In this document: positions 45,225-55,259 of the stretch, piece after piece
How positions within the stretch are numbered: the first letter of the stretch is position 1
Layout: every line of letters starts with the position of its first letter
NCBI RefSeq assembly: GCF_000967545.1
Contig: NZ_JXXV01000011.1
Span: 124,001 to 188,000, forward strand
DNA: 64,000 nt
Direction: 5' to 3'
Source: Vibrio galatheae
Lineage (GTDB): Bacteria; Pseudomonadota; Gammaproteobacteria; Enterobacterales; Vibrionaceae
Notes under the pieces: model-generated
Told to the model about the DNA's origin: nothing
The model's input: the letters and a program-made list of their open reading frames with translations, nothing else
The model's database searches: none
Program-made: the position numbers and the translations under genes

Positions 45225-47834
45225 ATGGTGGATAACATGAAACAAAAATTAACTCCAACGCTACTCGCTGCAGTGGTAGCCGGTGCGTTGTCGTCTCCAG
45301 CGATGGCAGACATCATTATTTCTCAGTATGTTGAAGGCGGTAGCAACAACAAGGCGATTGAGATTGCCAACACAGGTGATACGTCAGTCTCGCTTGATGG
45401 CTACACTTTGGCAAAATCAACCAATGGTGGCGGTGAGTGGGGCAGCTCGCTTTCCCTCGACGGGCGGGTTTTAGCGGCACAAAGCGTTCTTGTTATCGCT
45501 CATTCAAGTGCGAGTGATGACATCAAAGCGGTTGCGGATATCATCAACGGCTCTGTAACAGGCTTTAATGGTGATGACCCAATGGCACTGTTAAAAGACG
45601 GCGTAGAGCACGATGTTCTAGGCGTAATGGGCGATGTTGATTTTGCTAAAGACGTCACACTGGTACGTAATTCGGATGCGATGACGCCATCTTCTACTTA
45701 TGACGCTTCTCAATGGTCATCCCTACCGAAAGACAGTATCGAAGGCCTAGGCATTCTGGATAGTGGCTCAGCACCAGAGTCGTTTGCTTGTACCCAAGAT
45801 GGTCAGACGCCGAACTTCACAGCGATCCAAGACATTCAAGGTGAAGGCGATACCTCGCCATTTATCAACGGCTACCCATATATCACAGATCAGGATTTCT
45901 ATGTGCAAGGGGTAGTGAGTGCAGTCACCACAGGTTTGACCAAAGGCTTCTACCTGCAAGCATTATCGGATGATTACAACCCTGACACCTCGGAAGGTTT
46001 GTTTGTTCACACTAATCAATCCAGCTCAGAGCTACAGCCAGGTGATGTAGTGTGTGTTAAAGGTAAAGTTCAAGAGTATTACAATCATACTCAGCTGAAA
46101 ACCGAGAGCAACAACTGGGTTAAGCAAGGGGAACAAGCGGCACCAAGCGCAACAGAAATCGAGATTTTGCCAAGTGATAGTGACTTTGACCGCACGCTAG
46201 AGCGCTATGAAGGCATGCTGGTAAAAACCACTCAAGCGTTGGATATGCGTGTAACACGTACCTTTGGCTATGACTACGCTGCGCGCCGTAACAATATGGT
46301 TTTAGCGCAAGGCCGTATCAATATGCAGCCAAACCAAAACTTTGCTGCAGGTTCCGTGCTGGCCGAGCAACAATCGATAGAGAACGCGCAGCGCCGTCTA
46401 TTTGTTGAGTCGGATGCTAAAGCGGCGGATGGTGAAATCCCATACTACCCAGATTTTGGTCGTACAGATGTGGATCAAGATGGTTCGACGGAAGATTACA
46501 TTCGCATCGATGACACCATTATTGGTCTAGAAGGCGTGCTGACATACAGTTACGGTGACTACCGTCTGATTACCACCAATACCTTGACGAGCGAAAACTT
46601 CGTCCGCAACGATCCACGCAGTCAGAAGATTGAGATGAAAGAGGGCGATCTGCGTATTGCAACTTTCAACGTACTCAACTATTTCAACTCCCCATTCGGT
46701 GGTGACACCAACCCACATGGTGACAACCGTGGTGCTAACAGTTATGAAGAGTTTGAGGTTCAACAAGCCAAGATCGTCAATGCGATTCTGCGTCTAGATG
46801 CCGACATTATTGGTCTGATGGAAATCGAAAATAATGGTTTCGGTGACAGTGGCGCGATTCGCCAACTGGTTGATCAATTGAACGCGCGCATCGATCGCAA
46901 GAAAGACCGTTACGATATTGTCGCGATTGATAGTAATGGCGATAAAGTGACCGACGAGAACGACTACATTGGTACCGACGTAATTACCACCGGGGTTATC
47001 TACCGTCCTAAAGTGGTTAAGTTGCAAGATTCACGTGTGATTCCGATGCCAAGCCAGCAAGCACCAGAAGTGGTCGATGACAAGGGCAAAGTGATTGAAG
47101 ATGGTAAAAACTACCAGCGTGACTCATTGGCTCCGACCTTTAAAGTCAAAGGCACCAAAGAGAGCATCACAGTCGCCATCAACCACTTTAAATCAAAAGG
47201 CTCAAGCTGCTGGGAAGATGCTGCGCCAGTTGAGCAAGGCGGCCAAGGTGGTGACGATCTGGATAAGCAAGGTTCTTGTGAAAACTTCCGTGTTGCCGCT
47301 GCGGTAGCATTGGGCGATGCGCTTAATGAAATCGATGGTCACAAAGTGATTTTAGGTGATATGAACTCGTACGGCATGGAAGATCCTATGCTGGTTCTGA
47401 CGGACTACAGCCAAGAGAAATACGGTAAGACGATTACCGCTGCTCGCAACACCTACATTGTTGGCGCAGTCCAGTTTGGTGATGAAGGCGCTGTGATCAC
47501 TGATAACTACGGCTACATCAACGCGGTTGCCAAAGCGCATCCGATCAGCTGGAGCTATTCATACAATGATGAAGTGGGCGCACTGGACCACTTGCTGATC
47601 AGCCCAAGCCTAGAGAAGCACTTTGTTGATGCCACCGATTGGCATATCAATGGTGGTGAATCGACGTTGTTTGATTACAACGATGAGTACAAAGGTGACC
47701 TACCTAAGTACCAAGATCATTTCCGCGCTTCTGACCACGATCCTGCGGTACTTGAGCTCAACATGGCTGGTTCATTTAGCTTCGGCGCAATGATGTCATT
47801 GTTCGGTCTGGCGTTGTGGCGTCGTCGTCAATAA
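45225..47834 (+). CDS. Secreted ExeM/Xds-type nuclease with sorting tail
   Basis: The 869-residue extracellular nuclease has a signal peptide (cleavage after SSPAMA). A lamin-tail domain follows (about 28-140, IIISQYVEGGSNNKAIEIAN), then an OB-fold (about 220-300). The C-terminal endonuclease/exonuclease/phosphatase domain (about 470-845) carries LRIATFNVLNYF, GLMEIENNG, INHFKSKGSSCW, LGDMNSYG and SDHDPAV, so the catalytic residues look intact. The C terminus (FSFGAMMSLFGLALWRRRQ) is a GlyGly-CTERM-like signal for rhombosortase processing. Relatives degrade extracellular DNA for phosphate and biofilm turnover. An ATG at 45237 is an alternative start. Confidence 0.92.
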   Translation: MVDNMKQKLTPTLLAAVVAGALSSPAMADIIISQYVEGGSNNKAIEIANTGDTSVSLDGYTLAKSTNGGGEWGSSLSLDGRVLAAQSVLVIAHSSASDDIKAVADIINGSVTGFNGDDPMALLKDGVEHDVLGVMGDVDFAKDVTLVRNSDAMTPSSTYDASQWSSLPKDSIEGLGILDSGSAPESFACTQDGQTPNFTAIQDIQGEGDTSPFINGYPYITDQDFYVQGVVSAVTTGLTKGFYLQALSDDYNPDTSEGLFVHTNQSSSELQPGDVVCVKGKVQEYYNHTQLKTESNNWVKQGEQAAPSATEIEILPSDSDFDRTLERYEGMLVKTTQALDMRVTRTFGYDYAARRNNMVLAQGRINMQPNQNFAAGSVLAEQQSIENAQRRLFVESDAKAADGEIPYYPDFGRTDVDQDGSTEDYIRIDDTIIGLEGVLTYSYGDYRLITTNTLTSENFVRNDPRSQKIEMKEGDLRIATFNVLNYFNSPFGGDTNPHGDNRGANSYEEFEVQQAKIVNAILRLDADIIGLMEIENNGFGDSGAIRQLVDQLNARIDRKKDRYDIVAIDSNGDKVTDENDYIGTDVITTGVIYRPKVVKLQDSRVIPMPSQQAPEVVDDKGKVIEDGKNYQRDSLAPTFKVKGTKESITVAINHFKSKGSSCWEDAAPVEQGGQGGDDLDKQGSCENFRVAAAVALGDALNEIDGHKVILGDMNSYGMEDPMLVLTDYSQEKYGKTITAARNTYIVGAVQFGDEGAVITDNYGYINAVAKAHPISWSYSYNDEVGALDHLLISPSLEKHFVDATDWHINGGESTLFDYNDEYKGDLPKYQDHFRASDHDPAVLELNMAGSFSFGAMMSLFGLALWRRRQ

Positions 47835-47854
47835 TCACACCCATGTAAAACTTT

Positions 47855-47883
47855 AAGGTCAGCCAGTGCTGGCCTTATTTTTT
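47855..47883 (+). terminator. Rho-independent terminator after the nuclease gene
   Basis: A 9-bp stem (AAGGTCAGC / GCTGGCCTT, one G:U) with a four-base loop is followed by ATTTTTT. Confidence 0.85.
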
Positions 47884-47961
47884 ACAAACGCTTGCCTTTC
47901 CCAATAGCTACGGCACAATACCGCCCCTATATAGACATTTTTCAACGCTCGTTTCTAAGTC

Positions 47962-48564
47962 ATGCTGTTAATCATCGATAATTACGACTCTTTTACTTAC
48001 AACCTCTACCAGTATTTTTGTGAGCTGGGCGCAGAGGTAAAAGTGGTGCGTAATGACGAGATTAGCCTTGCACAAATCGAAGCGTTAAGTCCGACCCACT
48101 TGGTCATCTCCCCCGGCCCTTGTACGCCGAATGAAGCTGGAATCTCCCTTGCTGCGATTGAACACTTTGCCGGGAAGCTGCCTATTCTTGGTGTCTGTTT
48201 AGGTCATCAGGCCATCGCTCAGGTGTTTGGTGGTGAGGTTGTTCGCGCACGCCAAGTGATGCATGGTAAAACCTCGCCGATTCGTCACACCAATCGCAGT
48301 GTATTTGTTGGTTTGAACAATCCGCTAACCGTGACGCGCTACCACTCTTTGGTAGTAAAAAGCGACTCCTTTCCTGATTGCTTTGAGTTGACGGCCTGGA
48401 CTGAGCGAGAAGATGGTTCAATGGATGAAATCATGGGCTATCAACACAAATCGCTGCCAATCGATGCGGTGCAGTTTCACCCCGAATCAATCAAAACAGA
48501 ACAAGGCCATCAGCTACTGGCGAACTTTTTACGTCGTTTACATCATGACCTTGTCATTGGCTAG
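47962..48564 (+). CDS. pabA: Aminodeoxychorismate synthase glutaminase component
   Basis: PabA supplies ammonia from glutamine to PabB for p-aminobenzoate (folate) synthesis. The 200-residue class I glutamine amidotransferase shows [15 protein letters not shown], the nucleophile motif [15 protein letters not shown], and the His-Glu pair in [10 protein letters not shown]. The TrpG protein is very similar; the position just before argD, as in E. coli, favours PabA. Its stop overlaps the convergent flavoprotein gene by four bases. Confidence 0.92.
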   Translation: MLLIIDNYDSFTYNLYQYFCELGAEVKVVRNDEISLAQIEALSPTHLVISPGPCTPNEAGISLAAIEHFAGKLPILGVCLGHQAIAQVFGGEVVRARQVMHGKTSPIRHTNRSVFVGLNNPLTVTRYHSLVVKSDSFPDCFELTAWTEREDGSMDEIMGYQHKSLPIDAVQFHPESIKTEQGHQLLANFLRRLHHDLVIG

Positions 48565-49850
48565 TGATCAACCGAACTTGGTTTGGTGCGTTCGACCCCA
48601 GCCGCTTTCAACAGATATTTTTCATAAATAGGCTCACTGGTGCCTTTCTTAACCTTGTAGAGAAAATATTTCTCAAACGCGATTTTAGCTAGGTGCACCC
48701 ATTGTCCCATTCCCGTCCAGTTGGTATTGCGCGGTGGGTTTTGTGGCAGGGCGACAAACGCCGCTCCTTTATCCCCCATATCGGCTAAACACAGGGCATT
48801 GAGTGACGGCTTGGTGTGCATGGCTTCGCCTTGTTCGAGGCTCAGAATATTTTCCACGATAGCCGTGGTCATTGACTCAATCATAAAACCGGTTTTCGGC
48901 GCGCCTACAGGAACAGGCGTCTCTTCGAGTGGTGGTATCGCAACACAGACACCTGCGGCAAAGATCTCTGGGTAGTTAGGACTGCGTTGGTATTCGTCGG
49001 TAAGCACAAATCCTTTCGGGTTACAAAGCTGCGGCACTTCAGCAATCGCAGCAGATCCTTTGAACGCTGGTAGGAACATCGCCATGCTGAATGGCAGTGT
49101 GTGTTCGAAATCGACCTCTTTTTTACGGTTGAGCTCTTGGATATACGCGTGGTCATTGTCAAACTTCTCAACTTGAGCATTACAGATCCACTTGATGCCG
49201 CGTTCGCGGAATTCATGCTCCATCAGCGCTTTTGAATCGCCTACACCGCCTAATCCCATGTGACCAATATAAGGTTCACTGGTGACGAAGGTGATCGGTA
49301 CTTGGTCACGAATTTTGCGTTTTCTCAGTTGGCTTTCTAACGTTAAAACATACTCATAGGCGGGGCCAAAACAGCTTGCGCCTTGCATCGCCCCAACCAG
49401 TACTGGACCCGGTTGCTTAAGTAAATTCTGGTAGGCTTGAAACGCTTTTTCAGCATGAGAGACAGTACAAATTGATTGAGTAAATCCAGAGTCTGGCCCC
49501 GCGCCTTCAACGGCTTCAAAAGCCAGTTTTGGCCCGCTGCAGATGACGAGGTAGGTATACTCGTATTGCTGACCGTCGCTGGTGGTGACTTGTTTGTTGG
49601 TTGCATCGATATGGGTCACGCCGGTTGGGTTAAAGCTGACTTTAAACTTGTCTAAGTATGGGGTTAAATCAAGTACCACTTGCTCGCGAACTCGTTCACC
49701 CAGCGCAACCCAAGGGTTCGAGGGAATAAAGTGGAACTCGTGACTTTCATTGATTAATAAAACTTCATGCTGTGCTGGTAGTTTTTGCCGTAGCTCGTAA
49801 GCCACAGAGATTCCGCCCAGACCAGCGCCGATCACTATCGTCCTTTTCAT
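48561..49850 (-). CDS. FAD-dependent oxidoreductase, sulfide:quinone reductase-like
   Basis: The 429-residue flavoprotein has the N-terminal FAD motif [17 protein letters not shown], a central region [15 protein letters not shown] and the C-terminal FAD-contact stretch [16 protein letters not shown]. Cysteines at these two places could serve sulfide oxidation, as in sulfide:quinone oxidoreductases, but the family also has other substrates. It is inserted between pabA and argD relative to E. coli. AAGGAAG precedes the ATG, and an 18-base palindrome sits just upstream. Confidence 0.82.
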   Translation of the reverse strand: MKRTIVIGAGLGGISVAYELRQKLPAQHEVLLINESHEFHFIPSNPWVALGERVREQVVLDLTPYLDKFKVSFNPTGVTHIDATNKQVTTSDGQQYEYTYLVICSGPKLAFEAVEGAGPDSGFTQSICTVSHAEKAFQAYQNLLKQPGPVLVGAMQGASCFGPAYEYVLTLESQLRKRKIRDQVPITFVTSEPYIGHMGLGGVGDSKALMEHEFRERGIKWICNAQVEKFDNDHAYIQELNRKKEVDFEHTLPFSMAMFLPAFKGSAAIAEVPQLCNPKGFVLTDEYQRSPNYPEIFAAGVCVAIPPLEETPVPVGAPKTGFMIESMTTAIVENILSLEQGEAMHTKPSLNALCLADMGDKGAAFVALPQNPPRNTNWTGMGQWVHLAKIAFEKYFLYKVKKGTSEPIYEKYLLKAAGVERTKPSSVDH

Positions 49851-49861
49851 GGTGTCTTCCT

Positions 49862-49894
49862 TTAATTAGCATTTGCTAATTTAATGCTAGTTAA
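49862..49894 (-). promoter_or_regulatory. Operator-like palindrome at the flavoprotein gene start
   Basis: AATTAGCA-TT-TGCTAATT (49864-49881) is a near-perfect 18-base palindrome. It overlaps a wider repeat in which TTAA-T-TAGCATT is mirrored by AATGCTA-G-TTAA. It ends just before the ribosome-binding site, so a bound protein would block the promoter or early transcription. An ArsR-type sulfur-sensing repressor is a guess. Confidence 0.6.
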
Positions 49895-50145
49895 TTCCAC
49901 GAAAAGTGCCACTTATTCAACCGACAAAGTTGCTACGCACACGTAAAGCGTAATTATCCGCCGCAATAAAGTCTGACGAAGATCACTTTTTTTAACATTT
50001 CTTTCATAATTCACGCGCTAGATATTATGTGAAAAAGTATGCGCAGAGTTTGGCTGGTCAACGCTTGAAGCCTTATTGATACTATGATTAACCACGGCTT
50101 ATGTCAGCTATAAGAATATATTGCTTCATAAAAAGAGTGGCGTGA

Positions 50146-50159
50146 TGCATAAATACTCA
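50146..50159 (+). promoter_or_regulatory. Candidate single ARG box upstream of argD
   Basis: TGCATAAATACTCA matches TGAATwwwwATTCA at 12 of 14 positions, about 180 bases before the argD start. No good partner box lies 20-21 bases away, which weakens the call. Confidence 0.4.
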
Positions 50160-50338
50160 TAGCTAGTAACGATTAGACTCCATAGTGATAAGTAAAAAGA
50201 ATTAATCACTATTGAAATGGTTAATTAAATGTAAATACAATGCCGTGGTTGCTGAATGGCAAAACAATATCTTATTTCATCGAATCGAAGTAAGGACACC
50301 ATATTCGCTAGGCATGCGGTATCGAGAGGGAATGTGCA

Positions 50339-51553
50339 ATGACTGTAGAAAATAACGTAGAACGCGGTTGGTTTGATGAGGTAATGGTACCTTGTTACAA
50401 CCCAATGGAAATGATCCCAGTGAAAGGCGAGGGCGCTCGTGTATGGGATCAGCAAGGTAACGAATACATCGACTTTGCGGGTGGTATTGCCGTGAGCTGT
50501 CTAGGTCATTGTCATCCTGCAATGGTGAAAGCGCTGACTGAGCAAGGTCAGAAGCTGTGGCACCTAAGTAACGTGATGACTAACGAACCAGCACTTCGTC
50601 TAGCGAAAAAGCTTACTGAAGTGAGCTTTGCTGAGAAAGTTTTCTTTGCTAACTCTGGCGCAGAAGCGAACGAAGCGGCACTTAAGCTTGCTCGTCGTTA
50701 CGCAGCAGATAAGTTTGGCCCAGAGAAATCTGAAATCATCGCCTTCAAACAAGGTTTCCACGGTCGTACTTTCTTTACTGTGACTGTCGGTGGTCAAGCC
50801 GCTTATTCTGATGGTTTTGGCCCTAAACCAGGTGATGTGACTCATCTACCATACAATGATGTTGAAGCGCTACGTGAGCATATCTCGGATCGTACATGTG
50901 CCATCATGATGGAACCTCTGCAAGGTGAAGGCGGTATCATTTCTCCAACTGACGAGTTCGTGCAAACCGTGCGTGAGCTATGTGACAAACACAATGCACT
51001 GATGATTTTTGATGAAGTACAAACAGGCAACGGTCGTACGGGTAACTTCTATGCTTATCAAGGTCTAGGCGTGACGCCAGATATCTTAAGCACAGCAAAA
51101 TCGCTCGGCGGTGGTTTCCCTATTGGCGCGATGCTAACGACGACTGAATTAGCTCAACACCTAAAAGTTGGCACACACGGCACGACTTACGGTGGTAACC
51201 CACTTGCGTGTGCGGTAGCTGAAGCTGTGGTTGATATCGTGAGTGCACCAGAAACACTCGCTGGTGTTGCTGAGCGCGAAGCACTGTTCCGTGACGGTTT
51301 AGCTAAACTGAATGATAAGTACAACATGTTTACAGAAGTTCGTGGTAAAGGTCTGTTACTTGGTGCTGCACTGAACGATGAATGGCAAGGCCGTGCGCGT
51401 GATGTACTTGTTGCTGCAGGTAAAGAAGGTCTAATGCTGCTTGTGGCAGGTGCAAACGTGGTTCGTTTCACGCCATCGCTCGTGATTAGCAAAGAAGAAA
51501 TTACACAAGGACTGGCTCGACTAGACAAAGCTCTAGCGACGCTAGCTAAATAA
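50339..51553 (+). CDS. argD: Acetylornithine/succinylornithine aminotransferase
   Basis: This is a PLP enzyme used in arginine synthesis (ArgD) and, in the AST pathway, on succinylornithine (AstC). The 404-residue class III aminotransferase shows [32 protein letters not shown] and the PLP-Lys in [15 protein letters not shown]. The ribosome-binding site AGAGGG is about 9 bases upstream. Being followed by astA and astD suggests it works in arginine degradation as well; the chromosomal position matches argD beside crp in E. coli. Confidence 0.95.
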   Translation: MTVENNVERGWFDEVMVPCYNPMEMIPVKGEGARVWDQQGNEYIDFAGGIAVSCLGHCHPAMVKALTEQGQKLWHLSNVMTNEPALRLAKKLTEVSFAEKVFFANSGAEANEAALKLARRYAADKFGPEKSEIIAFKQGFHGRTFFTVTVGGQAAYSDGFGPKPGDVTHLPYNDVEALREHISDRTCAIMMEPLQGEGGIISPTDEFVQTVRELCDKHNALMIFDEVQTGNGRTGNFYAYQGLGVTPDILSTAKSLGGGFPIGAMLTTTELAQHLKVGTHGTTYGGNPLACAVAEAVVDIVSAPETLAGVAEREALFRDGLAKLNDKYNMFTEVRGKGLLLGAALNDEWQGRARDVLVAAGKEGLMLLVAGANVVRFTPSLVISKEEITQGLARLDKALATLAK

Positions 51554-51563
51554 TAATTAAACC

Positions 51564-51590
51564 GGGAGCCTACTGTTCTGTAGGTCTCCC
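51564..51590 (+). other. Stem-loop between argD and astA
   Basis: GGGAGCCTAC / GTAGG-T-CTCCC forms a 10-bp stem with one bulge and a six-base loop, starting about 10 bases after the argD stop. No T-tract follows, so an mRNA-processing or stabilising role fits better than termination. Confidence 0.6.
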
Positions 51591-51770
51591 AATACCACTG
51601 CCCTCAGTCACATGTTCAGGTAGTTGCGCAGGAAATCGCTCAGACAAGGCGTCGCTTAGAGTGAGCTAGCTGGCCTAACTTCAAAAGCTACAACGCCTTT
51701 ATTCGCGATTAAACCAGCAAACGAACAGAAGACTGGTGACAGTGGTATTCCGCATCTGGAGGGAGTATCG

Positions 51771-52790
51771 ATGCTGGTTGTTCGCCCTATTGCAATGTCG
51801 GATTACGATGCGCTGCACACTTGTGCCGTCGAGTCGGGTCACGGATTCACATCTCTACCGGTTAACGAAGAACTGTTAACCAATCGAATTACACACTCAG
51901 AATACAGCTTCGCCAAGCCAGAAGTCACCGAACCGGGTGATGAAGGTTATCTTATGGTCGGTTTCGACAGCGAAACGGATGAAGTGGCAGGTTGTACAGG
52001 TATCGAAGCTTCCATCGGCTGGGATGTACCTTTTTACTCATATCACATTAGCACTGTGGTGCACTCTTCAAGAAAGTTGGGTGTCAACAACACAGTGAAG
52101 CTGCTGACCTTCGGCAATAACTACACAGGTTGTAGTGAAATTTGTACGCTGTTCTTGCGCCCATCTTTCCGTCAAGGTTTGAATGGTCGCTTGATGTCAA
52201 AGTGTCGCTTCTTAATGATGGCTGAGCATCCACACCGTTTCTCTAAAACGATTTTTGCTGAAATGCGTGGCGTGTCAGACGATGATGGCAACTCGCCTTT
52301 CTGGCAGTGGCTCCAAGAGCACTTTTTCTCAATCGACTTCACTATGGCCGATTATCTAACAGGTATTGGCGCAAAAGGCTTTATTGCTGATCTGATGCCA
52401 AAACTGCCTATTTACATCAACTTGCTGAGTAAAGAAGCGCAAGAAGTGATTGGCAAAGTACATGAAAATACTAAGCCAGCGCTACGTTTATTAGAGAAAG
52501 AAGGTTTCACTTGCCGCAATTATGTCGACATTTTTGATGGCGGCCCAACCGTTGAATGTGACCTGAGCAATATTGAGTCAGTGCGCCATTCTTTCCGTGG
52601 CAAGGTGACGGTTGCTGAGCATTCAAGCTCTCAAGATTACTTAATTTCGAACACTTCGTTTGAAAACTTCCGTGCAACCGCGGCAAAAGCTGCGTATGAC
52701 AAAGAGTCTGACTCTGTGATTATTTCACCAGCTGTGGCGAAAGCGCTACAGGTTAATGACGGTGATTTTGTTCGTCTGTTGACGCAGTAA
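51771..52790 (+). CDS. astA: Arginine N-succinyltransferase
   Basis: AstA transfers succinyl from succinyl-CoA to arginine, the first step of the AST pathway. The 339-residue protein starts MLVVRPIAMSDYDALHTCAV and has the GNAT-like fold region with TGCSEICTLFLRPSFRQG and FAEMRGVSDDDGNSPFW. GGAGGGAG precedes the ATG. It lies between argD/astC and astD. Confidence 0.97.
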   Translation: MLVVRPIAMSDYDALHTCAVESGHGFTSLPVNEELLTNRITHSEYSFAKPEVTEPGDEGYLMVGFDSETDEVAGCTGIEASIGWDVPFYSYHISTVVHSSRKLGVNNTVKLLTFGNNYTGCSEICTLFLRPSFRQGLNGRLMSKCRFLMMAEHPHRFSKTIFAEMRGVSDDDGNSPFWQWLQEHFFSIDFTMADYLTGIGAKGFIADLMPKLPIYINLLSKEAQEVIGKVHENTKPALRLLEKEGFTCRNYVDIFDGGPTVECDLSNIESVRHSFRGKVTVAEHSSSQDYLISNTSFENFRATAAKAAYDKESDSVIISPAVAKALQVNDGDFVRLLTQ

Positions 52791-52805
52791 AAAAGGATAT
52801 TAACT

Positions 52806-54263
52806 ATGACACATTGGATTGCAGGAGAGTGGGTCGCTGGACAAGGCGAACCAATGAACTCAATCAGCCCATATAACAACGAAGTGATCTGGCAGGGCGA
52901 AAGCGCAACGCCAGAGCAAGTTGAGCAAGCGGTATCCGCTGCACGCAGTGCATTCGTTAGCTGGAAGAAAATGAGCTTTGCGCAGCGCGAAGCTGTGGTT
53001 GTGGCATTTGCTGAAAAAGTAAAACAGAACAGCGAACAGATCGCAGAGATTATCGCCAAAGAGACGGGTAAGCCAATTTGGGAAACTCGCACTGAAGCAG
53101 CGGCGATGGCAGGCAAGATTGCTATCTCCATTCGTGCTTACCACGATCGCACCGGTGAAGCGCAGCGTGAAGCCGCAGGCAACCAAATTGTACTGCGCCA
53201 CCGCCCATTGGGTGTGATGGCAGTTTTCGGCCCGTATAACTTCCCAGGCCACTTACCAAATGGTCACATTGTTCCCGCTCTGCTAGCGGGTAATACTGTG
53301 GTATTCAAGCCTTCTGAACAAACGCCACTAACGGGTGAGTTTGCGATGAAACTATGGGAGCAAGCTGGCTTACCTAAAGGCGTGATCAACTTGGTACAAG
53401 GCGCTAAAGAAACCGGTATTGCCCTTGCTGACTCCAAAGGTCTTGATGGTGTGCTGTTTACGGGTAGTGCCAATACTGGTCATATCTTGCATAAGCAGTT
53501 TGCGGGTCAGCCGGGTAAGATGCTAGCGCTTGAAATGGGCGGCAACAACCCTATGGTGATTTCGGACAATTATGGTGACGTTGACGCAACGGTTTACACC
53601 ATCATTCAATCCGCGTTTATCAGTGCTGGACAACGTTGTACCTGTGCGCGTCGTCTGTATGTTCCAGTTGGCGAAAAAGGTGATCAACTAGTGAGTAAGC
53701 TGGTTGAAGCGACTAACAAGATTCGAGTTGATCAGCCATTTGCTGAGCCTGCACCATTTATGGGGCCGCAGATCTCGAAAGCAGCGGCTGATTTTATTCT
53801 TGCTGCACAAGCGAATTTACACAACCTTGGTGGTGTCAGCCTAGTTGAAGCAAAAGCAGGTGAAGCGGCGTTTGTTACTCCGGGCATTATTGATGTTACT
53901 GCAATTGCCGAGCTACCAGACGAAGAGTACTTCGGCCCGCTATTGCAACTGGTTCGTTACCAAGGCCTAGAGCAGGCGGTAGAACTAGCCAATGATACGC
54001 GCTTTGGTTTGTCTGCCGGACTGGTTTCAACCGATGATGGCGAGTGGGAGTATTTTGTCGACCACATTCGCGCAGGTATTGTTAACCGCAACCGTCAATT
54101 AACCGGTGCCAGCGGTGACGCGCCATTCGGTGGCCCAGGTGCATCGGGTAACTTACGTCCAAGTGCGTATTACGCCGCAGACTACTGTGCTTACCCTATG
54201 GCTTCAATGGAAGGCGGAGAAACAGAGCTGCCGGCAACATTGAGCCCAGGTGTAGAACTATAA
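52806..54263 (+). CDS. astD: N-succinylglutamate 5-semialdehyde dehydrogenase
   Basis: AstD oxidises succinylglutamic semialdehyde with NAD. The 485-residue aldehyde dehydrogenase shows [20 protein letters not shown], the NAD-loop FTGSANTG, the catalytic Glu in [10 protein letters not shown] and the nucleophilic Cys in GQRCTCARR. It follows astA by 15 bases. The remaining AST steps (astB, astE) are not in this window. Confidence 0.97.
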   Translation: MTHWIAGEWVAGQGEPMNSISPYNNEVIWQGESATPEQVEQAVSAARSAFVSWKKMSFAQREAVVVAFAEKVKQNSEQIAEIIAKETGKPIWETRTEAAAMAGKIAISIRAYHDRTGEAQREAAGNQIVLRHRPLGVMAVFGPYNFPGHLPNGHIVPALLAGNTVVFKPSEQTPLTGEFAMKLWEQAGLPKGVINLVQGAKETGIALADSKGLDGVLFTGSANTGHILHKQFAGQPGKMLALEMGGNNPMVISDNYGDVDATVYTIIQSAFISAGQRCTCARRLYVPVGEKGDQLVSKLVEATNKIRVDQPFAEPAPFMGPQISKAAADFILAAQANLHNLGGVSLVEAKAGEAAFVTPGIIDVTAIAELPDEEYFGPLLQLVRYQGLEQAVELANDTRFGLSAGLVSTDDGEWEYFVDHIRAGIVNRNRQLTGASGDAPFGGPGASGNLRPSAYYAADYCAYPMASMEGGETELPATLSPGVEL

Positions 54264-54271
54264 AAACCATT

Positions 54272-54299
54272 TCTGGCTTCGTCCTGCGATGAGGCCAGA
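54272..54299 (+). other. Stem-loop between astD and the DUF1338 gene
   Basis: TCTGGC / GCCAGA with an inner TCG / CGA forms a hairpin 8 bases after the astD stop, without a T-tract. Confidence 0.45.
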
Positions 54300-54316
54300 T
54301 AACGGTGACAAGCTGA

Positions 54317-54365
54317 AGGCTATCTGATCAGGGTTTCTGGACACTAGGATTGGGTAGCCTTTTTA
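54317..54365 (+). terminator. Possible terminator/attenuator before the DUF1338 gene
   Basis: AGGCTATCT / GGGTAGCCT pairs over nine positions (two G:U) with a long loop and is followed by TTTTTAT. It may reduce read-through from astD. Confidence 0.4.
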
Positions 54366-54419
54366 TAATAATAATCGCCCTAACCACAACGTAAACAACC
54401 CCCTATACAAGGAGGCGTT

Positions 54420-55211
54420 ATGACGCCAGATGTTTTATTCCAACACCTATGGAATGACTATATTCAACGCTTATGTCCCTCTGCTGAAAAAGTTCATCAG
54501 TTGCTGAAAGAAGATGAAGCGCTGATCAACGATCACATTGCACTGCGCACGTTTAACGTCGAACCTCTTGGTATCGCGACGTTAGCGCAACCATTTTTGG
54601 ATGTCGGTTATCAGCCTTGCGGTGACTATGTGTTTGAAAGTAAAAAGCTGGTTGCGAAACACTATGAACATCCAGATCCAAAACAACCAAAAGTGTTTAT
54701 TAGCGAGTTAAAGGTTGAAGAGTGTTCTGCTGAGCTGCAAGCGATCGTCGCTAAGCTTGTTGAGCAATTAGACACCAGCAAGCTAAAAGGTCATGAATTC
54801 TTGTATGGCGGTCGTTTATGGGATCTGAGCTTTGACGATTTCCAAGCTTTGGCCCAAGAGAGTGAATACGCTTCTTGGCTTGCTGCTCACGGTTATGGGG
54901 CAAACCACTTTACAGTGAGTGTTAACCAATTGAAGGCATTTGACGAAGTGGTGGAAGTGAACAATCACTTGCGTCAGGCGGGTTTTACCATTAACGAGTT
55001 TGGCGGTGAAGTGAAAGGTACACCTGAGGTGTTACTGGAGCAATCTTCGACCATGGCTGATAAAGTTACTGTTCAGTTTAGCCAAGGCAGCGAAATCATC
55101 CCAGGCGGCTTCTATGAGTTTGCTAAGCGCTACCCTATGAGTAACGGCGAGCTTTACCCAGGGTTCGTCGCAGCATCTGCTGATAAGATTTTTGAAAGCA
55201 CTAATGGCTAG
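54420..55211 (+). CDS. DUF1338 protein (HglS/YdcJ-like metalloenzyme)
   Basis: The 263-residue protein belongs to DUF1338, whose characterised member HglS is a metal-dependent 2-oxoadipate dioxygenase/decarboxylase (hydroxyglutarate synthase) in lysine catabolism. Likely metal ligands are visible: His in DHIALRTF, His in ANHFTVSVN and Glu in GGFYEFAKRYP. Lying behind argD-astA-astD suggests use in amino-acid degradation, but the substrate in this short form is not known. AAGGAGG precedes the ATG. Confidence 0.88.
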   Translation: MTPDVLFQHLWNDYIQRLCPSAEKVHQLLKEDEALINDHIALRTFNVEPLGIATLAQPFLDVGYQPCGDYVFESKKLVAKHYEHPDPKQPKVFISELKVEECSAELQAIVAKLVEQLDTSKLKGHEFLYGGRLWDLSFDDFQALAQESEYASWLAAHGYGANHFTVSVNQLKAFDEVVEVNNHLRQAGFTINEFGGEVKGTPEVLLEQSSTMADKVTVQFSQGSEIIPGGFYEFAKRYPMSNGELYPGFVAASADKIFESTNG

Positions 55212-55259
55212 TAAGTCTGCGGTTAGTGAGTGGTTACAGAATCTATTTCTCAGCTTAAT

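Larger units (their letters stand above)
49851..50338. other. Divergent gap between the flavoprotein and argD genes
   Basis: This 488-base gap has no gene. Elements seen: a palindrome next to the flavoprotein start (49864-49881) within a larger repeat to 49894; a single ARG-like box (50146-50159, TGCATAAATACTCA, 12/14); and an 8-bp inverted repeat ATAGTGAT / ATCACTAT with a 15-base centre (50182-50212). The rest is AT-rich. Confidence 0.6.

Noticed and set aside
50225..50522. Minus-strand open frames across the argD start
   Set aside because: They lie antisense to conserved argD sequence and cover its leader; composition follows the argD codons, so they are shadows.
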